Source: an uncultured Clostridium sp. (GTDB lineage: Bacteria > Bacillota > Clostridia > TANB77 > CAG-508). From it: a DNA stretch of 52,505 nucleotides. Made by a program: the position numbers and the translations under genes. The notes beneath the pieces were generated by a model. It worked only from the letters and a program-made list of their open reading frames with translations, searched no databases and had not been told where the DNA came from. The stretch covers positions 1 to 52,505 of the forward strand of contig CAKNIZ010000011.1 in NCBI GenBank assembly GCA_930980855.1. The letters run 5' to 3'. Numbering within the stretch: position 1 is the first letter of the stretch; each line of letters starts with the position of its first letter. Shown piece by piece: positions 15,060 through 21,798 of the stretch.

Positions 15060-17012
15060 CTATTTTTGCTGCGTTTTTTTCTCTCTAAGCTTATTTATAT
15101 TTGTCTCCATGAATTCAAATTCTTTCTTAGTAGGTACTATTTCAATAATAGCAGTTTGTTCACCTACTTTAAATAGCCCTTGTCCTCTACTACATGTTGT
15201 TAAGAATGATGCTTCTCCTTCACTTAGCTTAAATACTTCTTTTATATACTGAATTTCAGATTTGTCTTGTGCTAAGAATAACTTTGTATCTGAAGATGTA
15301 AGTACTGATTGTACCTCTGCTTTTTCATAGAAGTCTTGGAATCTTTGTGATACAACTGCTAGTGATACATTTCTTTTTCTGGCACGTCTTGCCATTTTAT
15401 TTAAGAAATCTACAGCTTCTGGATAAGGAAGTAACATCCATGCTTCATCCACTAAAACCCTTTTCTTACCAGCTTTTGTTTTATCTTCACTATTCCTTTT
15501 AACATATTTTTCCCATATCCAAGATAATAGAATTTGTTGAGCAAGTGGTCTTGCAAACCTTTCTTCCAAATTTGATATATCTAGGTTAATAAATGATGTT
15601 CCTTCTAATAAATCAAATGTTGATTGTCCATCAAAGTATGACATTTGTCCATTAAATTCTCTTACATATTGTCTCATTACTTTGATTAAATAACTATAAT
15701 GCGCTCTGTAGTCTGGGTTTGTATTCTTATTCGCATTTTCTACTAATCTATGATACCAACTACCTATTGTTGGCATTGGCTTTTTACTTCTTCCTAAATA
15801 GTCATTTTGCATTATTGTATTAGAATTTATAGCATATAAACTATTTATGTCGTTTGTTATTCCTGCTGCTGCATATTCATCTGCAACTGATTCAGCTATA
15901 ATTTGTTTTGTTACCTCATTAATATCTTCTGTTCTTGTACTTCCTCTTGCCATTGTTAGTAGTATTTGGGTAACATCTTCTACTTTATTTTCTATATTTA
16001 AAACTACTTTTTCTCTTCCCGTTATTTCATCTCTTGTTGTTTCTACTTCAACATCAAATGGATTTATAATTGTTTTTGATGTTGGAGATATAATAACATT
16101 TATACCACCTAGTGCTTCTGCAACAATTCCATACTCACCTTCGGCATCTAGTGCTAAACTTTCAATTCCCATTAAAACTGCTGACCTTGCAATTAGTGTT
16201 TTTATTGTTACACCTTTACCAGCACCAGATTTACCGAAAATAACCATGTTGTAGTTACTTAATTCAGAACTAAAATTATCATATAATATTGGAAGTCCTG
16301 TCTGTCTATTAAATCCAATTGGTATTCCGTTTTCATGTCCTACTTCTGAGTTTATAAATGGAAATACAGTTGCCATTGATCTACGGTCAAATGTATGAGT
16401 TTTTGAAATTTTATCTTCTCCTAAAGGTAGGTTTGATTTAAATGCATCTTCCTGCATTGCCCACGCTGTTTTTATACCTATTAATGTTTTTGACATTTCT
16501 GATGATAAAAGCTCTGTTTGTTTATCTAGTTCTTCTAAGCTATATGCAAATAATGTACACATTACTGATGCTTCAAATAGCTTGTCTAATCCACTGGCAA
16601 TTGCATCTCTTAGGCTTTCTGCTTCTGCTCTTTTTTGTGCTAGTAAACTTTCACGGTTTATATCTCCTCTATCAATTGCTACTATTCTTTCTGATTCCAA
16701 TTCATTAATTGTTTTATTTAAGTCGTTTTGTGATTTTGATTCACTTATTGGATTAATGAATACAGATACATTTACATCTCCAAATGTATACATGCCTCTT
16801 AATAGCTCTGGGAATGTACACATTCTTGGTAATGTTGATATCATCATAGTTCTAGCAAATTTACTTGTGTTAGCGACTATTTCTAATTGCCTAGTACTGC
16901 TTGCATCTATTCCTGAAGGAGCTATAATATCTTTGATATCTTTAACATTTGATACAAAACTTCTTTCTGGTTTTGGTGCTTGAAATTCGTTAAGATTCTC
17001 CCTTTCTTTCAT
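15060..17012 (-). CDS. VirB4/TraE-family T4SS ATPase
   Basis: The 650-aa protein is the conserved motor of type IV secretion and conjugation systems, acting at the cytoplasmic face of the membrane. Residues about 30-250 resemble the VirB4/CagE middle region, and the rest is a RecA-like ATPase domain. The P-loop is GKSGAGKG (260-267), with Gly where a Ser or Thr normally binds magnesium. Walker B is RVLVDEAW (518-525), followed by an arginine-rich helix and a VVSQRFQDF sensor-like motif. The AEGEYG motif near residue 290 is also typical of VirB4. The ATG at 17012 has GGAGG upstream. It sits 24 bp after the gene for a separate VirB4-N-like membrane protein. Confidence 0.92.
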   Translation of the reverse strand: MKERENLNEFQAPKPERSFVSNVKDIKDIIAPSGIDASSTRQLEIVANTSKFARTMMISTLPRMCTFPELLRGMYTFGDVNVSVFINPISESKSQNDLNKTINELESERIVAIDRGDINRESLLAQKRAEAESLRDAIASGLDKLFEASVMCTLFAYSLEELDKQTELLSSEMSKTLIGIKTAWAMQEDAFKSNLPLGEDKISKTHTFDRRSMATVFPFINSEVGHENGIPIGFNRQTGLPILYDNFSSELSNYNMVIFGKSGAGKGVTIKTLIARSAVLMGIESLALDAEGEYGIVAEALGGINVIISPTSKTIINPFDVEVETTRDEITGREKVVLNIENKVEDVTQILLTMARGSTRTEDINEVTKQIIAESVADEYAAAGITNDINSLYAINSNTIMQNDYLGRSKKPMPTIGSWYHRLVENANKNTNPDYRAHYSYLIKVMRQYVREFNGQMSYFDGQSTFDLLEGTSFINLDISNLEERFARPLAQQILLSWIWEKYVKRNSEDKTKAGKKRVLVDEAWMLLPYPEAVDFLNKMARRARKRNVSLAVVSQRFQDFYEKAEVQSVLTSSDTKLFLAQDKSEIQYIKEVFKLSEGEASFLTTCSRGQGLFKVGEQTAIIEIVPTKKEFEFMETNINKLREKKTQQK

Positions 17013-17036
17013 TTTGGATATCCTCCTATTCTTTGG

Positions 17037-18215
17037 TTATATATTCTTCTTAATTACTTTTTTATCATTTTTCTTTTCTTCAGTATTATTTCCTTGTATT
17101 TGTTTTTTGCTTTCTTCATATAACATTTTACTCATTTCAGATTTATTATCTTCAATCATTTCTAATGCTCTTTGTCTTATTTTCTGTTCTTTGCTTCTTT
17201 CTTCTCGTATTTTTTTATCAGCATCTAAAATTCCTTTTGTAGCCATTTTTGTTGCTTCTGCCTCTATATTAGCTTCTATTCTCTTTTTCTTTTCCTCCAT
17301 TACATCTTTAGCTGTTGAATATAATCTATCGTAAGAAGCATTTAATGCATTTCTTAATGTGTATATTTCTGATTCATCTCTGTTATATGCAATGTACAAT
17401 AATTCCATTAGTTCTTCTGAATTTAATACTGTTCCCACTACTTCTGCTGAAGCTAAAGCTCTAATTAATGTTTGAGCTCTTGTATATAATTCCGAAAATG
17501 CCATATCATTAATTTCATCTTTTGCATAAGTACTTGTATCTCCAAGTTCTGATGTGAAGTATGATATTACTATATACGTTTTTTGTTGTAATATGTTTCT
17601 GCTATCATTTAATCTTTCTGTATAGCCTGTTATTGATTCACTATATTCTAATATATTTTCTTTTCTTTTTCTTTCAAATTCTAGTTTATCTACTAAATCA
17701 TTTGCCCCACGTCTTTTAGCTGTTTCAATTTGTGTTTCTATTTTTCTTATTTGATTTTCCACATCATGTATTCTTTCATGATATCCATTGATTAAATCTG
17801 TGAAGTTTAAAGTTCTTGTTTGAACATATAGTTGTATTGGAAATCTTAGTGTATTTAAAAATTCTATAAATCCAGATTCTACTGCATTTTTTTCTTCTTC
17901 TGATAGTAAGTCATAATTTATTCCTTTGCATTTTATGACCATGACATATTGTTTTCCTTTTTTTCTAATAATCATGTTGTCTTTTATTTCATCAAATTCC
18001 ATAAAACTGTATATTGAATCAATTGCCTTACCATCTCTAGTCATTAAACCAGTTCTTGTTTCTGGTGTTTTTACTGATATTTGGCTATCTTGAGGCTCTT
18101 TCTTCCTTCTCATTTTATAAATTAAGAGTATAGCCACAAATCCTAATACTAATATTAAAACTAAAGCAATTATAAGAGCTATATTAAGCATCTGTCTTAT
18201 TTCTTCTGTACTCAT
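17037..18215 (-). CDS. membrane-anchored protein with VirB4 N-terminal-like domain and coiled coil
   Basis: The 392-aa product begins with one membrane helix (about 11-34) and a basic stop-transfer segment. Residues about 55-120 (KDNMIIRKKGKQYVMVIKCK, then FIEFLNTLRFPIQLYVQTR) resemble the N-terminal domain usually fused to VirB4/TraC ATPases. Lys/Glu-rich helices predicted to form coiled coils follow (about 145-200 and 310-392). It is placed directly between the PrgI-like and ATPase genes, where the VirB4 N-terminal half would be expected, so this operon seems to use a separate protein that could tether the ATPase to the membrane. Family assignment is by motif resemblance only. AAAGGAGGG precedes the ATG. 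Confidence 0.78.
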   Translation of the reverse strand: MSTEEIRQMLNIALIIALVLILVLGFVAILLIYKMRRKKEPQDSQISVKTPETRTGLMTRDGKAIDSIYSFMEFDEIKDNMIIRKKGKQYVMVIKCKGINYDLLSEEEKNAVESGFIEFLNTLRFPIQLYVQTRTLNFTDLINGYHERIHDVENQIRKIETQIETAKRRGANDLVDKLEFERKRKENILEYSESITGYTERLNDSRNILQQKTYIVISYFTSELGDTSTYAKDEINDMAFSELYTRAQTLIRALASAEVVGTVLNSEELMELLYIAYNRDESEIYTLRNALNASYDRLYSTAKDVMEEKKKRIEANIEAEATKMATKGILDADKKIREERSKEQKIRQRALEMIEDNKSEMSKMLYEESKKQIQGNNTEEKKNDKKVIKKNI

Positions 18216-18653
18216 TTATTTTCCCTCCTTTGTATTATTTTTTTCTTTTGGTGTAGTAATATTTTTCATAATGCTATCCATACTCAATTTATCTGATAAA
18301 CTTGTATAGTCAGGTTCTTTTCTTGGTACTGAGTATGTATATACCTTTTTATTTTTCTTAAATAAAATATATCTTAATATAACATCGTCAATTGAGTCTC
18401 CACCAACATTTTTTGCCAATTTTGAATTTCCTGAAGCTGGAAATTTTATTGTGGCTATTCCATATCCTAATAATGCTAAAAGGGCCATACAAATCCAACC
18501 TACTGTACTTAGCCCAAACAAAGAAAATATAAGTAGAAAAATAAATCCTATAAAAGCTCCACCTGCTGTAAAAAGCAAGGATTTTGCAGTAAAAATGTAT
18601 AATATTCTACTTTCTCCTTTTAAATTATTACTTGGTATATAATAACTTCCCAT
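18216..18653 (-). CDS. PrgI/TcpE-like small membrane protein
   Basis: The 145-aa protein has a short cytoplasmic start (MGSYYIPSNNLKGESRILYI), two adjacent membrane helices (about 25-70) and a cytoplasmic tail containing DDVILRYILFKKNKKVYTYS. This layout and the position directly before a VirB4-type gene are characteristic of PrgI-family proteins of Gram-positive conjugation systems, regarded as VirB3-like partners of the ATPase. AAAGGAGG precedes the ATG, and the stop codon abuts the next gene. Confidence 0.85.
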   Translation of the reverse strand: MGSYYIPSNNLKGESRILYIFTAKSLLFTAGGAFIGFIFLLIFSLFGLSTVGWICMALLALLGYGIATIKFPASGNSKLAKNVGGDSIDDVILRYILFKKNKKVYTYSVPRKEPDYTSLSDKLSMDSIMKNITTPKEKNNTKEGK

Positions 18654-18670
18654 AGTTTTCCTCCTTTGTA

Positions 18671-19057
18671 TTATGCAAATATTCCATTAAATAGGTTTAC
18701 TATAATTGTGAAAATTCCAATTCCTCCAAATATAATTACTGTGGCTATTACTAATCCTATTAATTTCTGTTTTACATCTGCTTTTCCTGAAGGGTCTGCT
18801 GTCATATATTTTATTCCTAACCACATAAAACAGCCAACAACTACTACTGCTCCAATCGCAATTAATATTTGTGCTATTGGTAGTAATTCTGGCCATACAT
18901 CTCCTGGCGTAATTGGAGGATTTTGTGCGCCATTTTGTAACCACTTATCTGCATCATCTAATATTGTAGATGCATTTGTGACAAGCAAATTATTACTTAA
19001 TGCAATTGTAAGTGTTAATAACAGTATTAGTGTTATCTTTTTTAGCTTTCTTTTCAT
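18671..19057 (-). CDS. VirB2/TrbC-like pilin-type protein 1
   Basis: The 128-aa precursor has a signal peptide (1-29) and two hydrophobic helices (about 58-82 and 100-126) separated by a short polar loop with GIKYMTADPSGKADVKQK. The same loop pattern (G-hydrophobic-K....A.P..KA..K) occurs in the two other small proteins in this region. This is the layout of VirB2/TrbC subunits, which form pilus or channel components in conjugation systems. It is the first gene of the long operon, with AGGGAG before the ATG and a near-consensus promoter about 40 bp upstream. Confidence 0.85.
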   Translation of the reverse strand: MKRKLKKITLILLLTLTIALSNNLLVTNASTILDDADKWLQNGAQNPPITPGDVWPELLPIAQILIAIGAVVVVGCFMWLGIKYMTADPSGKADVKQKLIGLVIATVIIFGGIGIFTIIVNLFNGIFA

Positions 19058-19093
19058 ACACTCTCCCTATTTTATCATCAATATATTTTTTCT

Positions 19094-19122
19094 ATTATAT
19101 ACTTAAGTTAATTTTTATTCAA
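19094..19122 (-). promoter_or_regulatory. promoter of the T4SS-like operon
   Basis: Minus strand -35 TTGAAT (19117-19122), 17-nt spacer, -10 TATAAT (19094-19099). It is placed 37 bp upstream of the ATG of the first pilin-like gene and could drive the 17-kb operon. Confidence 0.72.
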
Positions 19123-19160
19123 GTTTTAATTAAGTTTCAATTCACATATATATTAATTAT

Positions 19161-19283
19161 TTTAATTATATATTTAGAATTTCGAGGTTTCGCGTAAGCG
19201 TTCAAACGAGCCGGAAGGATTCCGGCGAAGTGCGTTTGGAGCGTAGCGACGCAAGAAACAAGAAATCTAAATATATAATTAAA
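19161..19283. repeat. AT-armed hairpin with GC-rich core, between two pilin-like genes
   Basis: Arms 19161-19183 and 19262-19283 pair over about 22 bp with a single 1-nt bulge and enclose about 78 nt of GC-rich sequence. Inside are gtttcgcg and gaaac ends and a smaller ccggaaggattccgg hairpin. The ends of the core match those of the hairpin at 363-451. It lies 3' of pilin-like gene 2 and upstream of the operon promoter, so it may terminate the former. Confidence 0.75.
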
Positions 19284-19318
19284 CTTTAAATAAAATATGA
19301 ATTGAACATTATTAAAGC

Positions 19319-19693
19319 TTAAATATTACTTAACGTAAAGTTAGCAATTATTTGTGTTATTCCTCCTGCTGCAAATAGCATAATTGCTCCAAATACCATA
19401 TATATCATTTTTTTCTTGAATTCTGCTTTTGCTTCTGGTGCTGATGCCATATATTTTACGCCTGTATACATTATTATTATAACAGCTGCTGCATAGAACA
19501 ATACTTGCAGAACCCACAAAACTCTAGCACCTATTTCATTTATTCTACTATTTCCTCCACCACCACTTGGAAAAGGATCCATATTAGGTAGGCTTATAGA
19601 TAATGCACTTACATAGTTACAAATAATTAAGCTTATATTTAATAATATTAATACTATAAGTAGAATTTTGCATAAAGTGTTAATTTTTTTCAT
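19319..19693 (-). CDS. VirB2/TrbC-like pilin-type protein 2
   Basis: The 124-aa precursor has a signal peptide (about 1-30), a Gly/Pro-rich linker (NMDPFPSGGGGNSR) and two hydrophobic helices flanking the loop GVKYMASAPEAKAEFKKK. The ATG at 19693 is preferred to the upstream ATG at 19726 because AAGGAGATAAA lies right before it and the signal peptide starts there. It has its own promoter and is followed by a large hairpin, so it may be a one-gene unit. The loop pattern is shared with the neighbouring pilin-like proteins and identifies it as a VirB2/TrbC-type subunit. Confidence 0.83.
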   Translation of the reverse strand: MKKINTLCKILLIVLILLNISLIICNYVSALSISLPNMDPFPSGGGGNSRINEIGARVLWVLQVLFYAAAVIIIMYTGVKYMASAPEAKAEFKKKMIYMVFGAIMLFAAGGITQIIANFTLSNI

Positions 19694-19717
19694 TTTATCT
19701 CCTTTACTCCTGTTTAT

Positions 19718-19746
19718 ATTATACAATTAGTATATACTATTTTCAA
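19718..19746 (-). promoter_or_regulatory. promoter of pilin-like gene 2
   Basis: Minus strand -35 TTGAAA (19741-19746), 17-nt spacer, -10 TATAAT (19718-19723), 25 bp upstream of the ATG. It is divergent from the epimerase promoter. Confidence 0.7.
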
Positions 19747-19767
19747 TAGTTTTTATAATTTTATATA

Positions 19768-19796
19768 TTGATTTTTTATATGAATAATAATACAAT
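19768..19796 (+). promoter_or_regulatory. promoter of the epimerase-like gene
   Basis: Plus strand -35 TTGATT (19768-19773), 17-nt spacer, -10 TACAAT (19791-19796), 30 bp before the ATG at 19827. Confidence 0.6.
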
Positions 19797-19826
19797 TTGT
19801 AAAGATAATATGTGGAGGGAAATTTT

Positions 19827-20813
19827 ATGAGAATTCTTGTAACGGGCTCTACTGGGCATATTGGTAATGTCCTTATTAGAGAACTTTTGAAAAAAGGATA
19901 TAATGATATTACAGCTTTTATTAGAAATGGTGAAAAATCTGCATGGTTAGATGGGCTTAACATAAAACTAGCGTATGGAGATGTTAGAGATATAGATAGT
20001 CTGAAAAAAGCTTTTGAAGGTCATGATGTTGTTTTCCATCTTGCTGGATTAATTGATATTGGTAATGGAAATAAACAATTAATGCATGATATTAATGTTG
20101 GCGGTAGTAAAAATGTCGTAGAAGCGTGTAAATCAGTTGGTGTGAAGAGGTTAATATACACTAGTTCTGTTCATGCTATTCCAACCAAACCTATAGGAGA
20201 AGTAATTTCTGAAACAAAAAATTTTTCACCAGATTTAGTTAAGGGAACATATGCTAAAACCAAAGCTGAGGCAACAGCATATATGCTTAAATCTAATAGT
20301 AATGATTTACAAGTTATTATAACCCATCCATCTGGAGTTATAGGTCCTTATGAATACATTACATCTAATTTAGGACAACTTATAATTGATTGTGCAAAAA
20401 GAAAAATGAAAGCTTACATTAGTGGCGGATATAATTTTGTTGATGTAAGAGATGTTGCATTAGGTTTGATTGGCGCATTAGAAAAAGGAACCCCTGGTGA
20501 ATGTTATATATTAGCTGGTCACTATGTTAGTATTGAAGAATTAATTAAATATGTTCAAGATGTTACAAATGTTCCTGCCCCTAAATTCAAATTAGCAAGA
20601 TGGTTTGCTTATGCAACAGGTGCTTTATCTGAAGTTTATTACAAAATAGTAAAACAAAAACCATTATTTACTTCATATTCTGTTTATACCACTGGTACTA
20701 ATGCTAATTTTTCTATTGAAAAGGCCAAAAAAGAACTTGGATATTCTCCAAGGGATTTTAAAGAAACTATGGTTGATACTATTTATTGGATGAAAGAAAA
20801 TGGAAAAATTTAA
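19827..20813 (+). CDS. NAD(P)-dependent epimerase/dehydratase-like (extended SDR)
   Basis: The 328-aa protein is an extended short-chain dehydrogenase. The Rossmann motif GSTGHIG is at residues 7-13, an HLAGL motif (the usual HxAA-like position) follows, TSS precedes the active site, and the catalytic pair is in YAKTK (YxxxK). The N-terminal sequence resembles dihydroflavonol-4-reductase/3-beta-HSD-like members; the substrate cannot be told. The ATG at 19827 is chosen over the in-frame GTG at 19812 because GGAGGGA lies in between at correct spacing. It is the only clear plus-strand gene and is inserted between two pilin-like genes. A terminator directly follows. Confidence 0.9.
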   Translation: MRILVTGSTGHIGNVLIRELLKKGYNDITAFIRNGEKSAWLDGLNIKLAYGDVRDIDSLKKAFEGHDVVFHLAGLIDIGNGNKQLMHDINVGGSKNVVEACKSVGVKRLIYTSSVHAIPTKPIGEVISETKNFSPDLVKGTYAKTKAEATAYMLKSNSNDLQVIITHPSGVIGPYEYITSNLGQLIIDCAKRKMKAYISGGYNFVDVRDVALGLIGALEKGTPGECYILAGHYVSIEELIKYVQDVTNVPAPKFKLARWFAYATGALSEVYYKIVKQKPLFTSYSVYTTGTNANFSIEKAKKELGYSPRDFKETMVDTIYWMKENGKI

Positions 20814-20838
20814 AAGACAAGCGGCATGCTTGTCTTTT
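20812..20838. terminator. terminator of the epimerase-like gene, possibly bidirectional
   Basis: Arms aaaagacaagc (20812-20822) and gcttgtctttt (20828-20838) are perfect 11-bp inverted repeats with a T run on the plus strand and an A run on the other side. It lies between two convergent genes and can serve both. Confidence 0.85.
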
Positions 20839-20865
20839 TATATTTTTTCTTGTTAACTTTTCTAA

Positions 20866-21219
20866 TTATGCACTTACGTTTGCAGCAAGTCCTTTTATGA
20901 TTTCTAGGATTCCTGTTGCAGCAAATAATAAAATTGCACCAACTATATATATAATTGCTATTTTCTTTATTTCTGCTTTTCCTTCTGGAGATGCTGTAAT
21001 AAATTTAATACCTACGAATATAAGCATAATAACTGCAGCTGCAAAAGCAATTGCTTGTATAACGAAAATTACGTTACCAATAACATTATTTACAGGGTCC
21101 ATATTGGCTGGTTGTGATGGAGTAGGTATACTTGCTCCTAAAACCATACTAAATGCACTTAATACTGTTATAGCAATCAATAATATAGATATAATCTTTG
21201 TTAGTTTACTCACTTTCAT
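20866..21219 (-). CDS. VirB2/TrbC-like pilin-type protein 3
   Basis: The 117-aa precursor has a signal peptide (about 1-29), a short linker with ANMDPVNN and two hydrophobic helices (about 47-72 and 86-108) around the loop GIKFITASPEGKAEIKK. It is closest to pilin-like protein 2, sharing NMDP and the AAVI..........G(V/I)K pattern. The ATG at 21219 has GAGGAGG upstream and a consensus promoter. It is separated from the other two copies by the oppositely oriented epimerase gene. Confidence 0.84.
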   Translation of the reverse strand: MKVSKLTKIISILLIAITVLSAFSMVLGASIPTPSQPANMDPVNNVIGNVIFVIQAIAFAAAVIMLIFVGIKFITASPEGKAEIKKIAIIYIVGAILLFAATGILEIIKGLAANVSA

Positions 21220-21249
21220 ATAGTTCCTCCTCTTAATATACTATAATTT

Positions 21250-21278
21250 ATTATAAAATATATTAAAGATAATGTCAA
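21250..21278 (-). promoter_or_regulatory. consensus promoter of pilin-like gene 3
   Basis: Minus strand -35 TTGACA (21273-21278), 17-nt spacer, -10 TATAAT (21250-21255): a perfect sigma-A consensus 30 bp upstream of the ATG. Confidence 0.8.
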
Positions 21279-21321
21279 TATTTTTACTTATTTTTTTACA
21301 TTTTGTGCCTTTATTTCTATA

Positions 21322-21477
21322 TTATTCTTTTACAACTTTTACTTTACTTTCTCTATAGTACCTTGCAATTAATTCATCTAATTGTATACTTATATTATAA
21401 ATTATTTTATAATCTTCATTCTTTAGTATTGCTTTGTTTAATTTTTCTCTTAGTTCATTTATCTCCTTATCTAACAT
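21322..21477 (-). CDS. Spo0E-like aspartyl-phosphate phosphatase
   Basis: This 51-aa gene was found by reading the minus strand between the pilin-like gene and ymfH. The sequence is MLDKEINELREKLNKAILKN followed by a helix with ISIQLDELIARYYRE. The SxxLDxLIxxYY pattern is the signature of Spo0E-family phosphatases, which remove phosphate from Spo0A and so delay sporulation; the two-helix hairpin length (about 50 aa) also fits. The ATG at 21477 follows AGGAGTGG at good spacing. A -35 TTGACT (21531-21536) with a weak -10 TATTTT (21508-21513) lies upstream, and a Spo0A-box-like TGTCGAA lies further upstream. Confidence 0.85.
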   Translation of the reverse strand: MLDKEINELREKLNKAILKNEDYKIIYNISIQLDELIARYYRESKVKVVKE

Positions 21478-21592
21478 AAAACCACTCCTAATCTCTTATT
21501 ACTTATAAAAATACCATATTTTTACAGCAAAGTCAAGATTATTTTGCGATGTTTTGCTGATTTGTGTCGTTTTTCGGTCGACATTTTTCGAC

Positions 21593-21656
21593 AAATAAAA
21601 AATATATGATTTTAATTTAAGGGGAGCGCTAGCGAGCCGTACGGAGCGTCCCTGCT
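21593..21656. repeat. truncated copy of the GC-core hairpin element
   Basis: These 64 nt repeat 21687-21750 with a single mismatch, 94 bp apart: left arm plus core (gagccgtacggagcgtccct) but without the matching right arm. This looks like a partial tandem duplication of the full element next to it. Confidence 0.85.
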
Positions 21657-21686
21657 TTGAAAAATTTCAAAACTATTTATTAAGCC

Positions 21687-21780
21687 AAATAAAAAATATA
21701 TGATTTTAATTCAAGGGGAGCGCTAGCGAGCCGTACGGAGCGTCCCTGCTCCGGGAATTAAAATCATATATTTTTTATTT
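21687..21780. repeat. AT-armed hairpin with GC-rich core, 3' of ymfH
   Basis: Perfect 26-bp arms (21687-21712 and 21755-21780) flank a 42-nt core containing gagccgtacggagcgtccct and ending gctccgg. Within the core, cggagc and gctccg can pair around gtccct. The core is almost identical to that at 33408-33458, while the arms differ in sequence. Its position directly after ymfH suggests a terminator function. Confidence 0.85.
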
Positions 21781-21798
21781 AACACACAATAAATAGTA

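Larger units (their letters stand above)
21478..21798 (-). promoter_or_regulatory. spo0E-like upstream region with Spo0A-box-like sites, then duplicated hairpin element
   Basis: No gene is seen here. On the minus strand TGTCGAA (complement of 21587-21593) matches the Spo0A-box core exactly and sits in TTTGTCGAA; a second near match TGTCGAC lies about 10 bp on. They are about 50 bp upstream of the -35 of the spo0E-like gene. The rest (21593-21780) is the duplicated hairpin element described separately. Confidence 0.5.

Noticed and set aside
17014..17334. Hydrophobic plus-strand open frames opposite the minus-strand genes
   Set aside because: They are antisense shadows: Lys/Glu-rich coding strands read backwards give Phe/Leu/Ser-rich frames. 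None has a credible ribosome site.
18687..18944. Second minus-strand frame inside pilin-like gene 1
   Set aside because: It overlaps a gene with signal peptide, good ribosome site and family pattern; the alternative has no such support.
21593..21780. CRISPR array
   Set aside because: Only two partial copies of a hairpin element with one spacer-like gap; no regular repeats and no cas genes.
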